Shown here piece after piece: positions 44,565-53,258 of a stretch of 64,000 nucleotides of DNA (position 1 is its first letter; each line of letters opens with the position of its first letter). Below the pieces are notes generated by a model, which was not told the origin of the DNA, did no database searches, and worked only from the letters and a program-made list of their open reading frames with translations. The position numbers and the translations under genes are program-made. The stretch comes from Dyella_A ginsengisoli (lineage in GTDB: Bacteria > Pseudomonadota > Gammaproteobacteria > Xanthomonadales > Rhodanobacteraceae). Location of the stretch: NCBI RefSeq assembly GCF_044904665.1, contig NZ_JADIKM010000003.1, positions 806,001-870,000 of the forward strand, read 5' to 3'.

Positions 44565-46154
44565 TCAGGACGCGGCCGACGTGGTGAGCGCCACCACTCC
44601 ACCGGCCAGCGACCACGCATCGACCCCGCGCTCGCGCAGCGTGCGTGCCGCCAGCGCGCTGCGCCTGCCGCTGGCGCAGACCAGCAGCACGTGGCGATCG
44701 ATGCCGGCCAGCGAGCAGGCGGCGATCTCGCCCGAGGGAATGCGCAACGAGGTGACGTGCAGCGGCGCGGCGGCGATCTCGTCGGCCTCGCGCACGTCGA
44801 CCACGGCAAACCCCGCGGCAATGGCCTCGTCCAGATGGTGGAAGTGCCGCTCGATGTCGTCCTCGGCCTGCGCCTGCTCCAGCGCACGACGGGCCACGGC
44901 GACGCAGCCGCCGTGCAACGCGCAGCCGGTCGACGCGTCGATCGGCAGGCGCTGACTGGTGCCGTCGAGCAGGTTGACCAGCTGCAGTGCGTGGTCGGCC
45001 GGTCGCGGCAGGCCGAGCAGCAGCTTCAGCGCTTCCATCGCCTGCATCGTGCCGAGCACGCCGGGCACCGGGCCGAGCACGCCCGATTCCACGCAGCTGC
45101 CGGCCAGGCCGGGCGCCGGCGGTTCGGGCCACAGGCAGCGCAGGCAGGGTTCGCCGGGCACGCCGGTAACCACCTGCAGCTGCCCTTCGTACTGGTAGAC
45201 GCTGGCCAGCACCACCGGCGTGCCGGTGAGCACGGCGGCGTCGCTGGCGAGGTAGCGGCTGGCGAGGTCGTCGGTGCATTCGACCACCAGGTCGTACTGC
45301 GCGAATACGTCCACGACGGTTTCCGCGGTGAGCGGCTCGGCATAGGTCTGCACCTGCACCGTGGGGTTGAGCGCGGCGACGCGGCGCGCGGCCAGGTCGA
45401 CCTTGCGCTGGCCGACGTCGCGGGCGTCGTACATCACCTGGCGATGCAGGTTGCTGGCGTCGAGCACGTCGTGGTCGACGATGCCCAGCGTGCCCACGCC
45501 GGCGCCGGCGAGGTAGCTGATCACCGGCACGCCGAGGCCGCCGGCGCCGATCACCAGCACGCGGGCGGCGGCGAGCTTCGCCTGGCCGGATTCGCCGACG
45601 TCGCGCAGGCGGGTCTGGCGGGAGTAGTCGGGGGTGAAGTTGGCGCGCTCGGTCGCGTGATGATGCTCATGCGTGTGCGAGTGGCCGTGGTGATTACCGT
45701 GCACATGCGGCGCCTCCATCTCGTGCGCGCGCTCGGTGTGCGAGCAGGCGACCCAGGCAGTGTCGCCTTCCAGGTAATGCTCTTTCTTCCAGATCGGCAG
45801 GCGGTGCTTGATCTCGTCGATGATGTAGCGGCAGGCGCGGAACGCCTCGTCGCGGTGCGGGGCGGAGGCGCCGATCCACACGGCGAGGTCGCCGATCTTC
45901 AGGTCGCCCACGCGATGCACGGCGCTGGCAGCCAGCACGCCGTAGCGTTCGGCCGCCTCGGCCAGGATGCGCTCGCCCTCGGCGATCGCCAGCTCGGTGT
46001 AGGCCTCGTACTCCAGGCCGCTGACTTCGCGGCCCTCGTTGTTGTTGCGCACCCAGCCCTCGAACGCGCAGAAGCCGCCGCTGCCGGGATGCTGGAGCTC
46101 CTCGCGCAGCTGCGCGAGATCGGCCGGTGCCGCGGTGAGATCGAAGCGCATCAT
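44565..46154 (-). CDS. MoaE-MoeB-rhodanese fusion protein
   Basis: The 529-residue protein joins three enzymes. Residues 1-150 are MoaE, the large subunit of molybdopterin synthase, with VHRVGDLKIGDLAVWIGASA and the lysines of IDEIKHRLPIWKKEHY. A linker at about 150-172 is unusually histidine-rich (HVHGNHHGHSHTHEHHH). Residues 180-410 are a MoeB/ThiF-type adenylyltransferase that activates MoaD: GAGGLGVPVISYLAGAG, ECTDDLASRYL, SCVESGVLGPVPGV, but zinc cysteines are irregular (PCLRC, then CALHGGC). Residues about 430-529 are rhodanese-like with VVDVREADEI and active-loop Cys in LLVCASGRRS. The fusion would couple MoaD activation, sulfur supply and molybdopterin formation. It overlaps moaD by ATGA. 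Confidence 0.92.
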   Translation of the reverse strand: MMRFDLTAAPADLAQLREELQHPGSGGFCAFEGWVRNNNEGREVSGLEYEAYTELAIAEGERILAEAAERYGVLAASAVHRVGDLKIGDLAVWIGASAPHRDEAFRACRYIIDEIKHRLPIWKKEHYLEGDTAWVACSHTERAHEMEAPHVHGNHHGHSHTHEHHHATERANFTPDYSRQTRLRDVGESGQAKLAAARVLVIGAGGLGVPVISYLAGAGVGTLGIVDHDVLDASNLHRQVMYDARDVGQRKVDLAARRVAALNPTVQVQTYAEPLTAETVVDVFAQYDLVVECTDDLASRYLASDAAVLTGTPVVLASVYQYEGQLQVVTGVPGEPCLRCLWPEPPAPGLAGSCVESGVLGPVPGVLGTMQAMEALKLLLGLPRPADHALQLVNLLDGTSQRLPIDASTGCALHGGCVAVARRALEQAQAEDDIERHFHHLDEAIAAGFAVVDVREADEIAAAPLHVTSLRIPSGEIAACSLAGIDRHVLLVCASGRRSALAARTLRERGVDAWSLAGGVVALTTSAAS

Positions 46155-46393
46155 CCGCCGGCCACCGGTGGGATGAAGACGACGGTGTCGCCTTCGGCGA
46201 GCGCGCGGTTCCAGTCGCTGAACTGCGTGTTGACTGCCACCTTGAGCGCATCGATCGGCAGCGAGAAACCGTGGCGTGTGCGCAGCTCTTCGTAAAGATC
46301 GCGTAGGGTGACCGCGGCGGTGCTCACCTGCTCGGCGCTGGCGCCGGCCTGTTCGCGCAGCTGCGCGTAGTACTGCAGGTTCACGCGGGTCAT
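46151..46393 (-). CDS. moaD: Molybdopterin synthase sulfur-carrier subunit
   Basis: This 80-residue ubiquitin-like protein starts with the beta-grasp strand RVNLQYYAQLREQAG and ends in the diglycine PPVAGG, which is adenylated by MoeB and converted to thiocarboxylate. Both ends overlap neighbours by ATGA, so mobA, moaD and the moaE fusion are translated as a coupled set. Confidence 0.94.
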   Translation of the reverse strand: MTRVNLQYYAQLREQAGASAEQVSTAAVTLRDLYEELRTRHGFSLPIDALKVAVNTQFSDWNRALAEGDTVVFIPPVAGG

Positions 46394-46983
46394 GGCTGCG
46401 ACTCCAACTGGCGCTGCATCTGTGCGAATTCCTCCGGGGTGTTGATGTTGTCCAGCGCGTCGCCGGGTGCGGGCAGCAGCACGATGTCGGACTGGATCAG
46501 CGTCTTGCGCGGGCAGTAGCTGCCGGCGTCATAGCGTGCCTTCAGCCGCGCGTGGCTGGACGGCTCCCACAGCGCGCACAGCGGCTCGGGCAGGTCGTCG
46601 AAACGGCTGGTGAAGACGGTGGCGTCCTTCGCCGGATCGCGCGCGGCGATCAGTGTGCGCAAGGTGGCTTCGTCCAGGCGCGGCAGGTCGCAGGCGATCA
46701 CCAGCCAGGCCGCCTCGGGATACGCATCCTGCGCGGACAGGATGCCGGCCGCCGGCCCGACCGCGTCGTAGGTATCGACCAGCTGCGGCAGCTGCGCGCG
46801 CAGCGGATCGTGGCGCTGCGTCTCGCGCACCGAGACGAAGGCGCGCTCGGTGACCGCCGACAGCACGCGCCACGCGCGCAGCAGCTGCGGCTCGCCGGCG
46901 TAGCTAAGCTGCGCCTTGTCGCGCTGCATGCGCTGGCTGGCGCCACCTGAAAGCAGCAGGCCGAAGATCGGTGCGGCACTCAT
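46390..46983 (-). CDS. mobA: Molybdenum cofactor guanylyltransferase
   Basis: The 197-residue enzyme attaches GMP to Mo-molybdopterin. The nucleotide loop reads LLLSGGASQRMQRDKAQLSY at residues 9-28, with the second glycine of the usual RMGxDK replaced by glutamine; the metal site is in VIACDLPRLDEAT near residue 97, and NINTPEEF closes the fold. A CTP-type paralogue is at 6370-6972. The ATG overlaps the moaC stop (ATGA). Confidence 0.92.
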   Translation of the reverse strand: MSAAPIFGLLLSGGASQRMQRDKAQLSYAGEPQLLRAWRVLSAVTERAFVSVRETQRHDPLRAQLPQLVDTYDAVGPAAGILSAQDAYPEAAWLVIACDLPRLDEATLRTLIAARDPAKDATVFTSRFDDLPEPLCALWEPSSHARLKARYDAGSYCPRKTLIQSDIVLLPAPGDALDNINTPEEFAQMQRQLESQP

Positions 46984-47477
46984 GCGTCGGCCCGCCGGAA
47001 GTCGAGGTCGCTCTTGCCGCCGGTCTTGTTGAGCAGGCGCACCTCGGCGATGACGATGTCGTGCGACATCGCCTTGCACATGTCGTACAGGGTGAGCGCG
47101 GCGACGCTGGCGCCGGTGAGCGCCTCCATCTCCACCCCGGTGCGGCCCTCGCAGGACACCGTGCAGACGATGCGCGCCTCGACGCCTTCCATGGAGACGT
47201 CGACGTGGCACTTGTCCAGCGCCAGCGGGTGGCACAGCGGGATCAGCTGCGAGGTGGCCTTGGCGCCCATCACGCCGGCGAGGTTGGCCACCGTGAGCAC
47301 CGCGCCCTTGGGCGTGACGTAGCCGGCGCCGTGCAACTGCGCGGCGACCTCGGCGGGAAACACCACGCGTGCCTGCGCCTGCGCGGTGCGCCGGGTGACG
47401 GCCTTGCCGCCGACGTCGACCATCTGCGGCTGACGGGCCTCGTCGAGGTGGGTGAGTTTGCTGGAGGTAGGGGACAT
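46980..47477 (-). CDS. moaC: Cyclic pyranopterin monophosphate synthase
   Basis: The 165-residue enzyme, acting after MoaA, makes cyclic pyranopterin monophosphate. Conserved segments are MVDVGGKAVTRRTAQA near residue 18, LIPLCHPLAL near residue 78, VEMEALTGASVAALTLYDM near residue 114 and a following CKAMSHDIVI holding the catalytic aspartate and lysine. It begins 18 bp after the moaA stop. Confidence 0.95.
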   Translation of the reverse strand: MSPTSSKLTHLDEARQPQMVDVGGKAVTRRTAQAQARVVFPAEVAAQLHGAGYVTPKGAVLTVANLAGVMGAKATSQLIPLCHPLALDKCHVDVSMEGVEARIVCTVSCEGRTGVEMEALTGASVAALTLYDMCKAMSHDIVIAEVRLLNKTGGKSDLDFRRADA

Positions 47478-47495
47478 GGAGTTCCGTCGGGCGGC

Positions 47496-48560
47496 TCAGC
47501 CGCCGATGTAGTGCATCTCGATCTTGGGACGCGAGCGCTGGCGACGCTCCTCGCGCTCCTCGCTGTAGCGGTCGCTGCGGCGCAGCCACACCTGGCGCAG
47601 ACGTTCGCGCACGGCGTCGTCACTGCTGCCATCGCGCAGCGCCGTGCGCAGGTCGGTGCCCTGCACGGCGAACAGGCAGGTATAGAGCGCGCCTTCGGAC
47701 GACAGCCGCGCGCGCGAGCAATCGCCGCAGAACGGCTGGCTCACCGAGGAGATCACGCCGATCTCGCCCTGCCCGTCGCGGAAGCGGAAGCGCGTGGCCA
47801 CCTCGCCCTCGTACTTGGGCGGCAGCGCATCCAGCGGCCAGCGGGCGTGGATCGCGGCGATCAGCTCGGCCGAGGGCACGACCGCCTCGCGGTTCCAGTC
47901 GTTGCGGTTGCCCACGTCCATGTATTCGATCAGCCGCGGGATGATGCCGGTGCCGCGGAAGCGCTCGACCAGGTCGAGCACGCTGTGTTCGTTCACGCCG
48001 CGCTGCACGACGGTGTTGAGCTTGATGCCCTGCGGGAAGCCAACCGCCTGCGCCGCCTCGATGCCGCCGAGGACGTCTTCCAATGCGCCGCGGCCGCCGC
48101 TCATGCGGTGGAACAGCGCGGGGTCGAGCGTGTCCAGGCTGACGGTGACGCGATCCAGACCGGCGTCGCGCAGATCCTGTGCCTGGCGCGCCAGCAGCAC
48201 GCCGTTGGTGGTCATCGCCAGATCGGTGATGCCGGGGATGCGCCGCAGCCGCGCCACCAATTCGGCCAGCTTTGGCCGCAGCAGCGGCTCGCCGCCGGTG
48301 AGGCGCAGCTTGCTCACGCCCAGCGAGGCAGCGAGGCGGCTGATGCGCTCGATCTCGTCGAAGCTCAACCGCTCGTCGTTGCGCAGGAAGGTGAAGTGCT
48401 CGCCGTAGGTGGACTCCGGCATGCAGTACGGGCAGCGGAAATTGCAGCGATCCATCACCGAGATGCGCAGGTCGTGCATCGGGCGGCCGTGCCGATCCAG
48501 CGGCGCCTGCGGCGACGGCGTCTGGGTGGCGATCTCGGTGATGGCGTGCGGATCGGTCAT
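47496..48560 (-). CDS. moaA: GTP 3',8-cyclase (radical SAM)
   Basis: The 354-residue enzyme starts molybdopterin synthesis from GTP. The radical-SAM cluster motif is DRCNFRCPYCMPES at about residues 37-50; the second cluster cysteines are in FCGDCSRARL and ALYTC in the C-terminal third; KLRLTGGEPLLR is the SAM-binding segment. The conserved C-terminal tail ends IGG, the diglycine needed for activity. It begins one base after the moeA stop region, so the operon is tightly packed. Confidence 0.96.
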   Translation of the reverse strand: MTDPHAITEIATQTPSPQAPLDRHGRPMHDLRISVMDRCNFRCPYCMPESTYGEHFTFLRNDERLSFDEIERISRLAASLGVSKLRLTGGEPLLRPKLAELVARLRRIPGITDLAMTTNGVLLARQAQDLRDAGLDRVTVSLDTLDPALFHRMSGGRGALEDVLGGIEAAQAVGFPQGIKLNTVVQRGVNEHSVLDLVERFRGTGIIPRLIEYMDVGNRNDWNREAVVPSAELIAAIHARWPLDALPPKYEGEVATRFRFRDGQGEIGVISSVSQPFCGDCSRARLSSEGALYTCLFAVQGTDLRTALRDGSSDDAVRERLRQVWLRRSDRYSEEREERRQRSRPKIEMHYIGG

Positions 48561-48561
48561 G

Positions 48562-49767
48562 TCACCAGCGATACAGGGGGGCTACGGTGCCGGCGGGTGC
48601 GGCGTGGTCCGACGGTGCCAGCTCCACCACGCCGTCGGTATGCGGCAGCGCGGAGAAGTCGCCCGAGGTGGGCGCCGGCACCGGCGTGGCCGCGGCGCGA
48701 CCGGCATCGTCATGATGCACCCGCACGGGTACAAAACAGGTCAAGGCCGGGCTGGTGCCAGCCGGAGCGGCAAGCACCACGCGCTCGGCCGGCCGCGACG
48801 TCAGGCCCATCGCCTGCTCCAGCGCCGGTAGCAGGTAGCGCACGGCGCACACCAGCGCCGAGACGGGGTTGCCCGGCAGCGCGAACACCACCTGCCCCCG
48901 CGGGCCGATACCGAACCACATCGGCTTGCCCGGCCGCTGGGCGATGCGATGCAGCACCTTGTCCACGCCCAGCGCACGCAGCGCCTCGGGCACGAAATCG
49001 CGCTGCCCCACCGAGACGCCGCCGGACAGCACCAGCACCTGGCAGGTGGCGAGCAGTTCGGCCAGTCGCGCGGTGGTGGCGGCCAGGTCGTCGGGCACGC
49101 GGGTGAGCTGCACGTCGACGAAGCCGCGATCGCGCAGGGCGGCGGCCAGCGCGCGATCGTTGGAGCGGCGGATCTGACCGTCGGCCAGCGGCTGCTGCTC
49201 GACCTCGGCCAGTTCGTCGCCGGTGGCGATGATGGCCACCTTCGGCACTGCGGCCACCTCGACCTCGGCGACGCCGTTGGCGGCGAGCACGGCCAGCTCC
49301 GGCGCGCGCAGGCGCACGCCCGGGGCGAGCAGCCGATCGCCTTGGCGGCAATCGGAGCCGCGCGGGTGGATGAACTGCCGCGCCGCCGGCACCCAGCCGT
49401 CGACCAGTCGGACATGATCGCCCTCGCGCACCGTCTGCTCGACCGGCACTACGCAGTCGCAGCCCACCGGCACCATGGCTCCCGTGGTCACCTCAATGCA
49501 GCCAGCCGAATCGGCCAGCACCTGTCCGGCCATGCCAGCCATCTGGCGACCGGCCACCGTGAAGTCGCGGCGCGCGGCATCGGCCAGGGTGATGGCGATG
49601 CCGTCCATCATCACGCGGTCGAACGGCGGCTGGTCGCACTCGGCCAGCACATGCTGGCGCAGCACTCGGCCGGCGGCCGCGTCCAGCGGCACGCGTTCGG
49701 TCGCGAACAGCGGCAGGCTGGCGCGGATCCGCTGCTCGGCTTCGGTGACGCTGGGGAGTTCGCTCAT
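48562..49767 (-). CDS. moeA: Molybdopterin molybdenumtransferase (canonical MoeA)
   Basis: The 401-residue enzyme inserts molybdate into adenylated molybdopterin. All family signatures are intact: PPFDRVMMDGIAI near residue 48, TTGAMVPVGCDCVVPVE near residue 93, IIATGDELAEVEQQPLADG near residue 180, LSGGVSVGQRDFVPEAL and ALPGNPVSALV. It is the first gene of the operon running to 42908. ATG 49765-49767 is the family start; an upstream in-frame extension is unlike MoeA. It is divergent from fdhD across 224 bp. Confidence 0.94.
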   Translation of the reverse strand: MSELPSVTEAEQRIRASLPLFATERVPLDAAAGRVLRQHVLAECDQPPFDRVMMDGIAITLADAARRDFTVAGRQMAGMAGQVLADSAGCIEVTTGAMVPVGCDCVVPVEQTVREGDHVRLVDGWVPAARQFIHPRGSDCRQGDRLLAPGVRLRAPELAVLAANGVAEVEVAAVPKVAIIATGDELAEVEQQPLADGQIRRSNDRALAAALRDRGFVDVQLTRVPDDLAATTARLAELLATCQVLVLSGGVSVGQRDFVPEALRALGVDKVLHRIAQRPGKPMWFGIGPRGQVVFALPGNPVSALVCAVRYLLPALEQAMGLTSRPAERVVLAAPAGTSPALTCFVPVRVHHDDAGRAAATPVPAPTSGDFSALPHTDGVVELAPSDHAAPAGTVAPLYRW

Positions 49768-49991
49768 GGGGTGGGAAAACCGTCCGTGCGCGGCAACGAC
49801 GCCTGGCCGCGTCTGGAGAGGAAAGCATGGGGCCGGTGGCTGACTTTGACAACCGCGGCCAAAGTCGAAAAGCGCGGCGCAAACGCCTGTGACAAGCCAT
49901 TCGGCATCATCGGCGATGCGGTTACACGGCCGCCGCATGCGCGATGCCGCAGGGGCGTGGAGGCACGGGGGCGGCTCGCTATGATGGCGCG

Positions 49992-50864
49992 ATGAAACAG
50001 CCTCCTGCCCCTGCCGATCCCACGCCCGGCCACGACGGGCCCGGTTACGACGAGCTCGGTTACGTCCGACGGCACATCACCCGCTGGCGGCACGGCACCG
50101 TGGAGGATGCCGACGACTGGGTGGCCGAGGAGCAGCCGATCGCGATGACCTACAACGGTCGCTCCTTCGCCGTGATGATGGCCACGCCGCATGACCTGGA
50201 GGACTTCGCGCTGGGCTTTTCGCTCAGCGAGGGATTGATCCGCACGCCGGCGGATCTGCTCGACCTGCAGGTACGCCCGTTGCTGGAAGGCACCGAGCTG
50301 GCCATGACCGTGGCTGCCGACGCCCACGGCGCGCACCTGGATGCCGACGGCCAGCGCCTGCTGCCCGGGCGCAGCGGCTGCGGCATCTGCGGCACGCGCC
50401 AACTGGAGAACGCGGTGCGCCAGCCCGGCCAGGTGCACGGCGACGTCGGCCTGACCCACGCCGGACTGGAGCGCGCGCTCGCCGGCCTCCATCAGCGCCA
50501 GCCGATGAATGCCGCCACCGGCGCCGTCCACGCAGCCGCCTGGGCCTCCGCTGCGGGCGATATCGCGCTGGTGCGCGAGGACGTCGGTCGCCACAACGCG
50601 CTGGACAAGCTGGTCGGCGCGCTGCATCGCGGCGACATCGATCCGGCGTCAGGGTTTGCGCTGGTCACCAGTCGCGCCAGCTACGAGATGGTGACCAAGG
50701 CGGCCAGCGCCGGCGTCACCGTGCTGGCCGCCATCTCCGCGCCGACCGCGCTGGCGATCGAGCTGGCGAAGAGCGCCGGGCTCACCCTGGTCGGCTTCGC
50801 CCGCCCCGGCAGCCACAACGTCTACACCCACCCCGAGCGCCTGCATGCCGGGAGCGGTCGATGA
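49992..50864 (+). CDS. fdhD: Formate dehydrogenase sulfurtransferase FdhD
   Basis: The 290-residue protein transfers sulfur from IscS to the molybdenum cofactor of formate dehydrogenase. The essential cysteine pair is in RSGCGICGTRQLE near residue 125; the N-terminal EEQPIAMTYNGRSFAVMMAT and ALVTSRASYEMV are also conserved. No formate dehydrogenase gene lies in the window. ATG 49992 is the family start. Its end overlaps the Sir2-type gene by ATGA. Confidence 0.95.
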   Translation: MKQPPAPADPTPGHDGPGYDELGYVRRHITRWRHGTVEDADDWVAEEQPIAMTYNGRSFAVMMATPHDLEDFALGFSLSEGLIRTPADLLDLQVRPLLEGTELAMTVAADAHGAHLDADGQRLLPGRSGCGICGTRQLENAVRQPGQVHGDVGLTHAGLERALAGLHQRQPMNAATGAVHAAAWASAAGDIALVREDVGRHNALDKLVGALHRGDIDPASGFALVTSRASYEMVTKAASAGVTVLAAISAPTALAIELAKSAGLTLVGFARPGSHNVYTHPERLHAGSGR

Positions 50865-51694
50865 GTGCCCAGGTGCAGGACGCCGCCGATACCCGGCTGC
50901 GCGAGTTCATAGACGCCCACCCGCGACTGTTCGTGCTTACCGGCGCGGGCATCAGCACCGACTCGGGCATACCCGACTACCGCGACCGCGCCGGCCAGTG
51001 GAAGCGCACGCCGCCGGTGACCTACCAGGCCTTCATGCACGAGCTGGCCACGCGGCAGCGTTACTGGGCGCGCAGCCTGGTCGGCTGGCGCCGCTTCGGC
51101 CGCGCCGCGCCGAACGCCACGCATCGCGCGCTGGTCGCACTGGAGCAGCGCGGCCAGGTGGAGCTGCTGGTCACCCAGAACGTCGACCGCCTGCACCAGC
51201 AAGCTGGCAGCGAGCGCGTGGTGGACCTGCACGGCCGGCTCGACGAAGTGCGCTGCATGGCCTGCGACTGGCGCCAGGGCCGGCACGATTTCCAGCACCA
51301 GCTGGTGACGCGCAATGCGGACTGGGCGCATCTGGATGCCGCCGACGCCCCGGACGGTGATGCCGATCTGGACGGCCACGACTTCAGCCGCTTCGACGTG
51401 CCGCCCTGCCCGGCCTGCGGCGGCATCGTGAAGCCGGACGTGGTGTTCTTTGGCGAAAACGTGCCGCGCGAGCGCGTGGAAGCAGCCACCCGCGCCTGGG
51501 CCGAAGCGGACGCGGTACTGGTGGTCGGTTCCTCGCTGATGGTGTTTTCCGGCTACCGCTTCGTCGCCGCGGCGGCCAAGGCCGGCAAGCCGGTGGCGAC
51601 GGTGAACCTGGGTGTGACGCGGGCCGATCCGCTGGTCACGCTGAAGATCGACGCCCCCTGCGCCGAGGCGCTGGAGTTCCTGCTCGAGAGCTGA
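50861..51694 (+). CDS. Sir2-family NAD-dependent protein deacylase
   Basis: The 277-residue protein has the sirtuin NAD-binding motif LTGAGISTDSGIPDYRDR near residue 27, the ribose-site VTQNVDRLHQQAG, the catalytic histidine in VDLHGRLDEV, and a four-cysteine zinc site (CMACDW and CPACGG). It removes acyl groups from lysines, releasing nicotinamide. The GAGIST form suggests the SIRT4-like class. Coupling to fdhD by ATGA is notable, but no functional link can be read from the sequence. Confidence 0.92.
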   Translation: MSAQVQDAADTRLREFIDAHPRLFVLTGAGISTDSGIPDYRDRAGQWKRTPPVTYQAFMHELATRQRYWARSLVGWRRFGRAAPNATHRALVALEQRGQVELLVTQNVDRLHQQAGSERVVDLHGRLDEVRCMACDWRQGRHDFQHQLVTRNADWAHLDAADAPDGDADLDGHDFSRFDVPPCPACGGIVKPDVVFFGENVPRERVEAATRAWAEADAVLVVGSSLMVFSGYRFVAAAAKAGKPVATVNLGVTRADPLVTLKIDAPCAEALEFLLES

Positions 51695-51701
51695 CCCGGC
51701 T

Positions 51702-52571
51702 TCAGAACACGTCGTTGACGAGACGGCCGATGCCCTGGATCTCGATCACCACTTCGTTGCCGCGCCGCAGGAAGCGCGGCGGGTCGAAGCCGGCGCCGAC
51801 GCCCTCGGGCGTGCCGGTGGCGATGATGTCGCCCGGCTGCAGCGTGATGCCCGCCGAAATCGTGGCGATCAACGTCGGGATGTCGAAGATCAGGTCGCGC
51901 GTGTTGGCCTGCTGGCGCAGCTCGTCGTTGACCCAGCAGCGGATGTCCAGCGCGGACGGATCGAGCTCGTCGGCGGTGACCAGCACCGGGCCCATCGGAC
52001 AGAACGTGTCGAACGATTTGCCCAGGAACCACTGCCCGTGGCGCTGCTGCCAGTCGCGTGCGGTGACATCGTTGACGATGGTGTAGCCGAACACGTGGCC
52101 CATCGCCTGGGCCCGCGAAATGCCGCGGCCCGGCTTGCCAATTACCACCGCCAGTTCAGCCTCGTAGTCCACCGCATTACTGGTGCCTTCCGGATACAGG
52201 ATGGTGTCGTGATCGCCGATGACCGACTCGGGCACCTTGGTGAACACCATGGGATGCTCGGGCACGGCGGCCGACGACGAGGTATCGAAACCACTCCTGG
52301 CGAACTCCTCCGCGTGACGCCGGTAGTTCTTGCCGACACAGAAAATGTTGCGTGTGGGGCGCGGAATCGGCGCCAGCAGGTCCACCTCCACGCGCGGGAT
52401 CGCCGGGCGCATCACGCTGGGAGTGATCGCATCCAGTCCCTCGCGGATCAACGTGAGCATGTCCGGAATGGGGCGGCCATCGAACAGGTCCAGCGGCCTG
52501 ATCCGCGCGCTCTGCTCGTCCAGCGTACCGACGCCGGTCATGCCGTGATGCAGGTAGGTGACAAGTCGCAT
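51702..52571 (-). CDS. Fumarylacetoacetate hydrolase family protein
   Basis: The 289-residue enzyme shares the FAH fold, which cleaves C-C bonds in 2-oxo or 3-oxo acid intermediates of aromatic breakdown using a divalent metal. Motifs include CVGKNYRRHAEEF near residue 82, the metal ligands in VDYEAELAVVIGKPG and VNDVTARDWQQ, FLGKSFDTFCPMGP and GDIIATGTPEGVG. The substrate is not identifiable. A strong Crp/Clp-type site lies 55-75 bp upstream. It is convergent with the Sir2 gene (7-bp gap). Confidence 0.9.
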   Translation of the reverse strand: MRLVTYLHHGMTGVGTLDEQSARIRPLDLFDGRPIPDMLTLIREGLDAITPSVMRPAIPRVEVDLLAPIPRPTRNIFCVGKNYRRHAEEFARSGFDTSSSAAVPEHPMVFTKVPESVIGDHDTILYPEGTSNAVDYEAELAVVIGKPGRGISRAQAMGHVFGYTIVNDVTARDWQQRHGQWFLGKSFDTFCPMGPVLVTADELDPSALDIRCWVNDELRQQANTRDLIFDIPTLIATISAGITLQPGDIIATGTPEGVGAGFDPPRFLRRGNEVVIEIQGIGRLVNDVF

Positions 52572-52626
52572 GGCGTTCCCGGCGCGGCGAAGAGGAGAGC
52601 CCGTGCATGCCTGGCAACGTCACGGG

Positions 52627-52646
52627 AATGTGAATTCGATCACATT
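52627..52646. promoter_or_regulatory. Crp/Clp-type binding site
   Basis: AATGTGA, six bases, TCACATT: both seven-base arms are perfect inverted copies and contain the TGTGA-N6-TCACA consensus. It is centred 65 bp before the start codon of the fumarylacetoacetate hydrolase family gene and about 50 bp past the tadA stop. Confidence 0.8.
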
Positions 52647-52687
52647 TGCACGCCAGGGGGTGACCCCTCGGGAAAATTTCCTAGACG

Positions 52688-53179
52688 TCAGCGCTTTGCG
52701 CGAAAGAAGTTGCGCAACATGTCCGCGGATTCTTCCGCCAGCAATCCGCCCTGCACCGCGATGCGATGGTTGTGCCGCGGGTCGACGAGCGTGTCGAACA
52801 CGCTGCCGGCCGCGCCGGTCTTGGGATCGGTGGCGGCGTACACCACCCGCCCGACTCGCGCGTGCACCAGCGCCATCGCGCACATCGCACAGGGTTCCAG
52901 CGTCACGTAGAGCGTGGCGCCGGCGATGCGGTAGTTCGCCAGTTTCTCGCCCGCCGCCCGCAACGCCATGATTTCGGCATGGGCGGTGGGGTCGTGCAGG
53001 GTGATGTTGCGGTTCCAGCCCAGGCCGACGATCTCGCCATCGAGCACCAGCACGGCGCCCACGGGGACTTCGTTCTCGGCGTCGCGGGCGTGTTCGGCCA
53101 GCTGCAGGGCGCGACGCATGTGGGTGGCGTCGGCCTCGCTGAAATCGGGCACATCCTCGGGAGCCACTTCTGTCGACAT
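52688..53179 (-). CDS. tadA: tRNA adenosine(34) deaminase
   Basis: The 163-residue deaminase converts A34 to inosine in tRNA-Arg(ACG). The zinc site is complete: PTAHAEIMAL (His and catalytic Glu, near residue 66) and TLEPCAMCAMALVHARV (two cysteines). The N-terminus HMRRALQLAEHARDAENEVP matches the family. The AT-rich stretch 53180-53210 upstream probably holds its promoter. Confidence 0.94.
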   Translation of the reverse strand: MSTEVAPEDVPDFSEADATHMRRALQLAEHARDAENEVPVGAVLVLDGEIVGLGWNRNITLHDPTAHAEIMALRAAGEKLANYRIAGATLYVTLEPCAMCAMALVHARVGRVVYAATDPKTGAAGSVFDTLVDPRHNHRIAVQGGLLAEESADMLRNFFRAKR

Positions 53180-53258
53180 ATCAATTATTTAAGCCATACT
53201 CATGAGAAACGGTCCATCGCAGACATTGAGCAACGTCCGCGCAAGACCTTGTTTTTCC

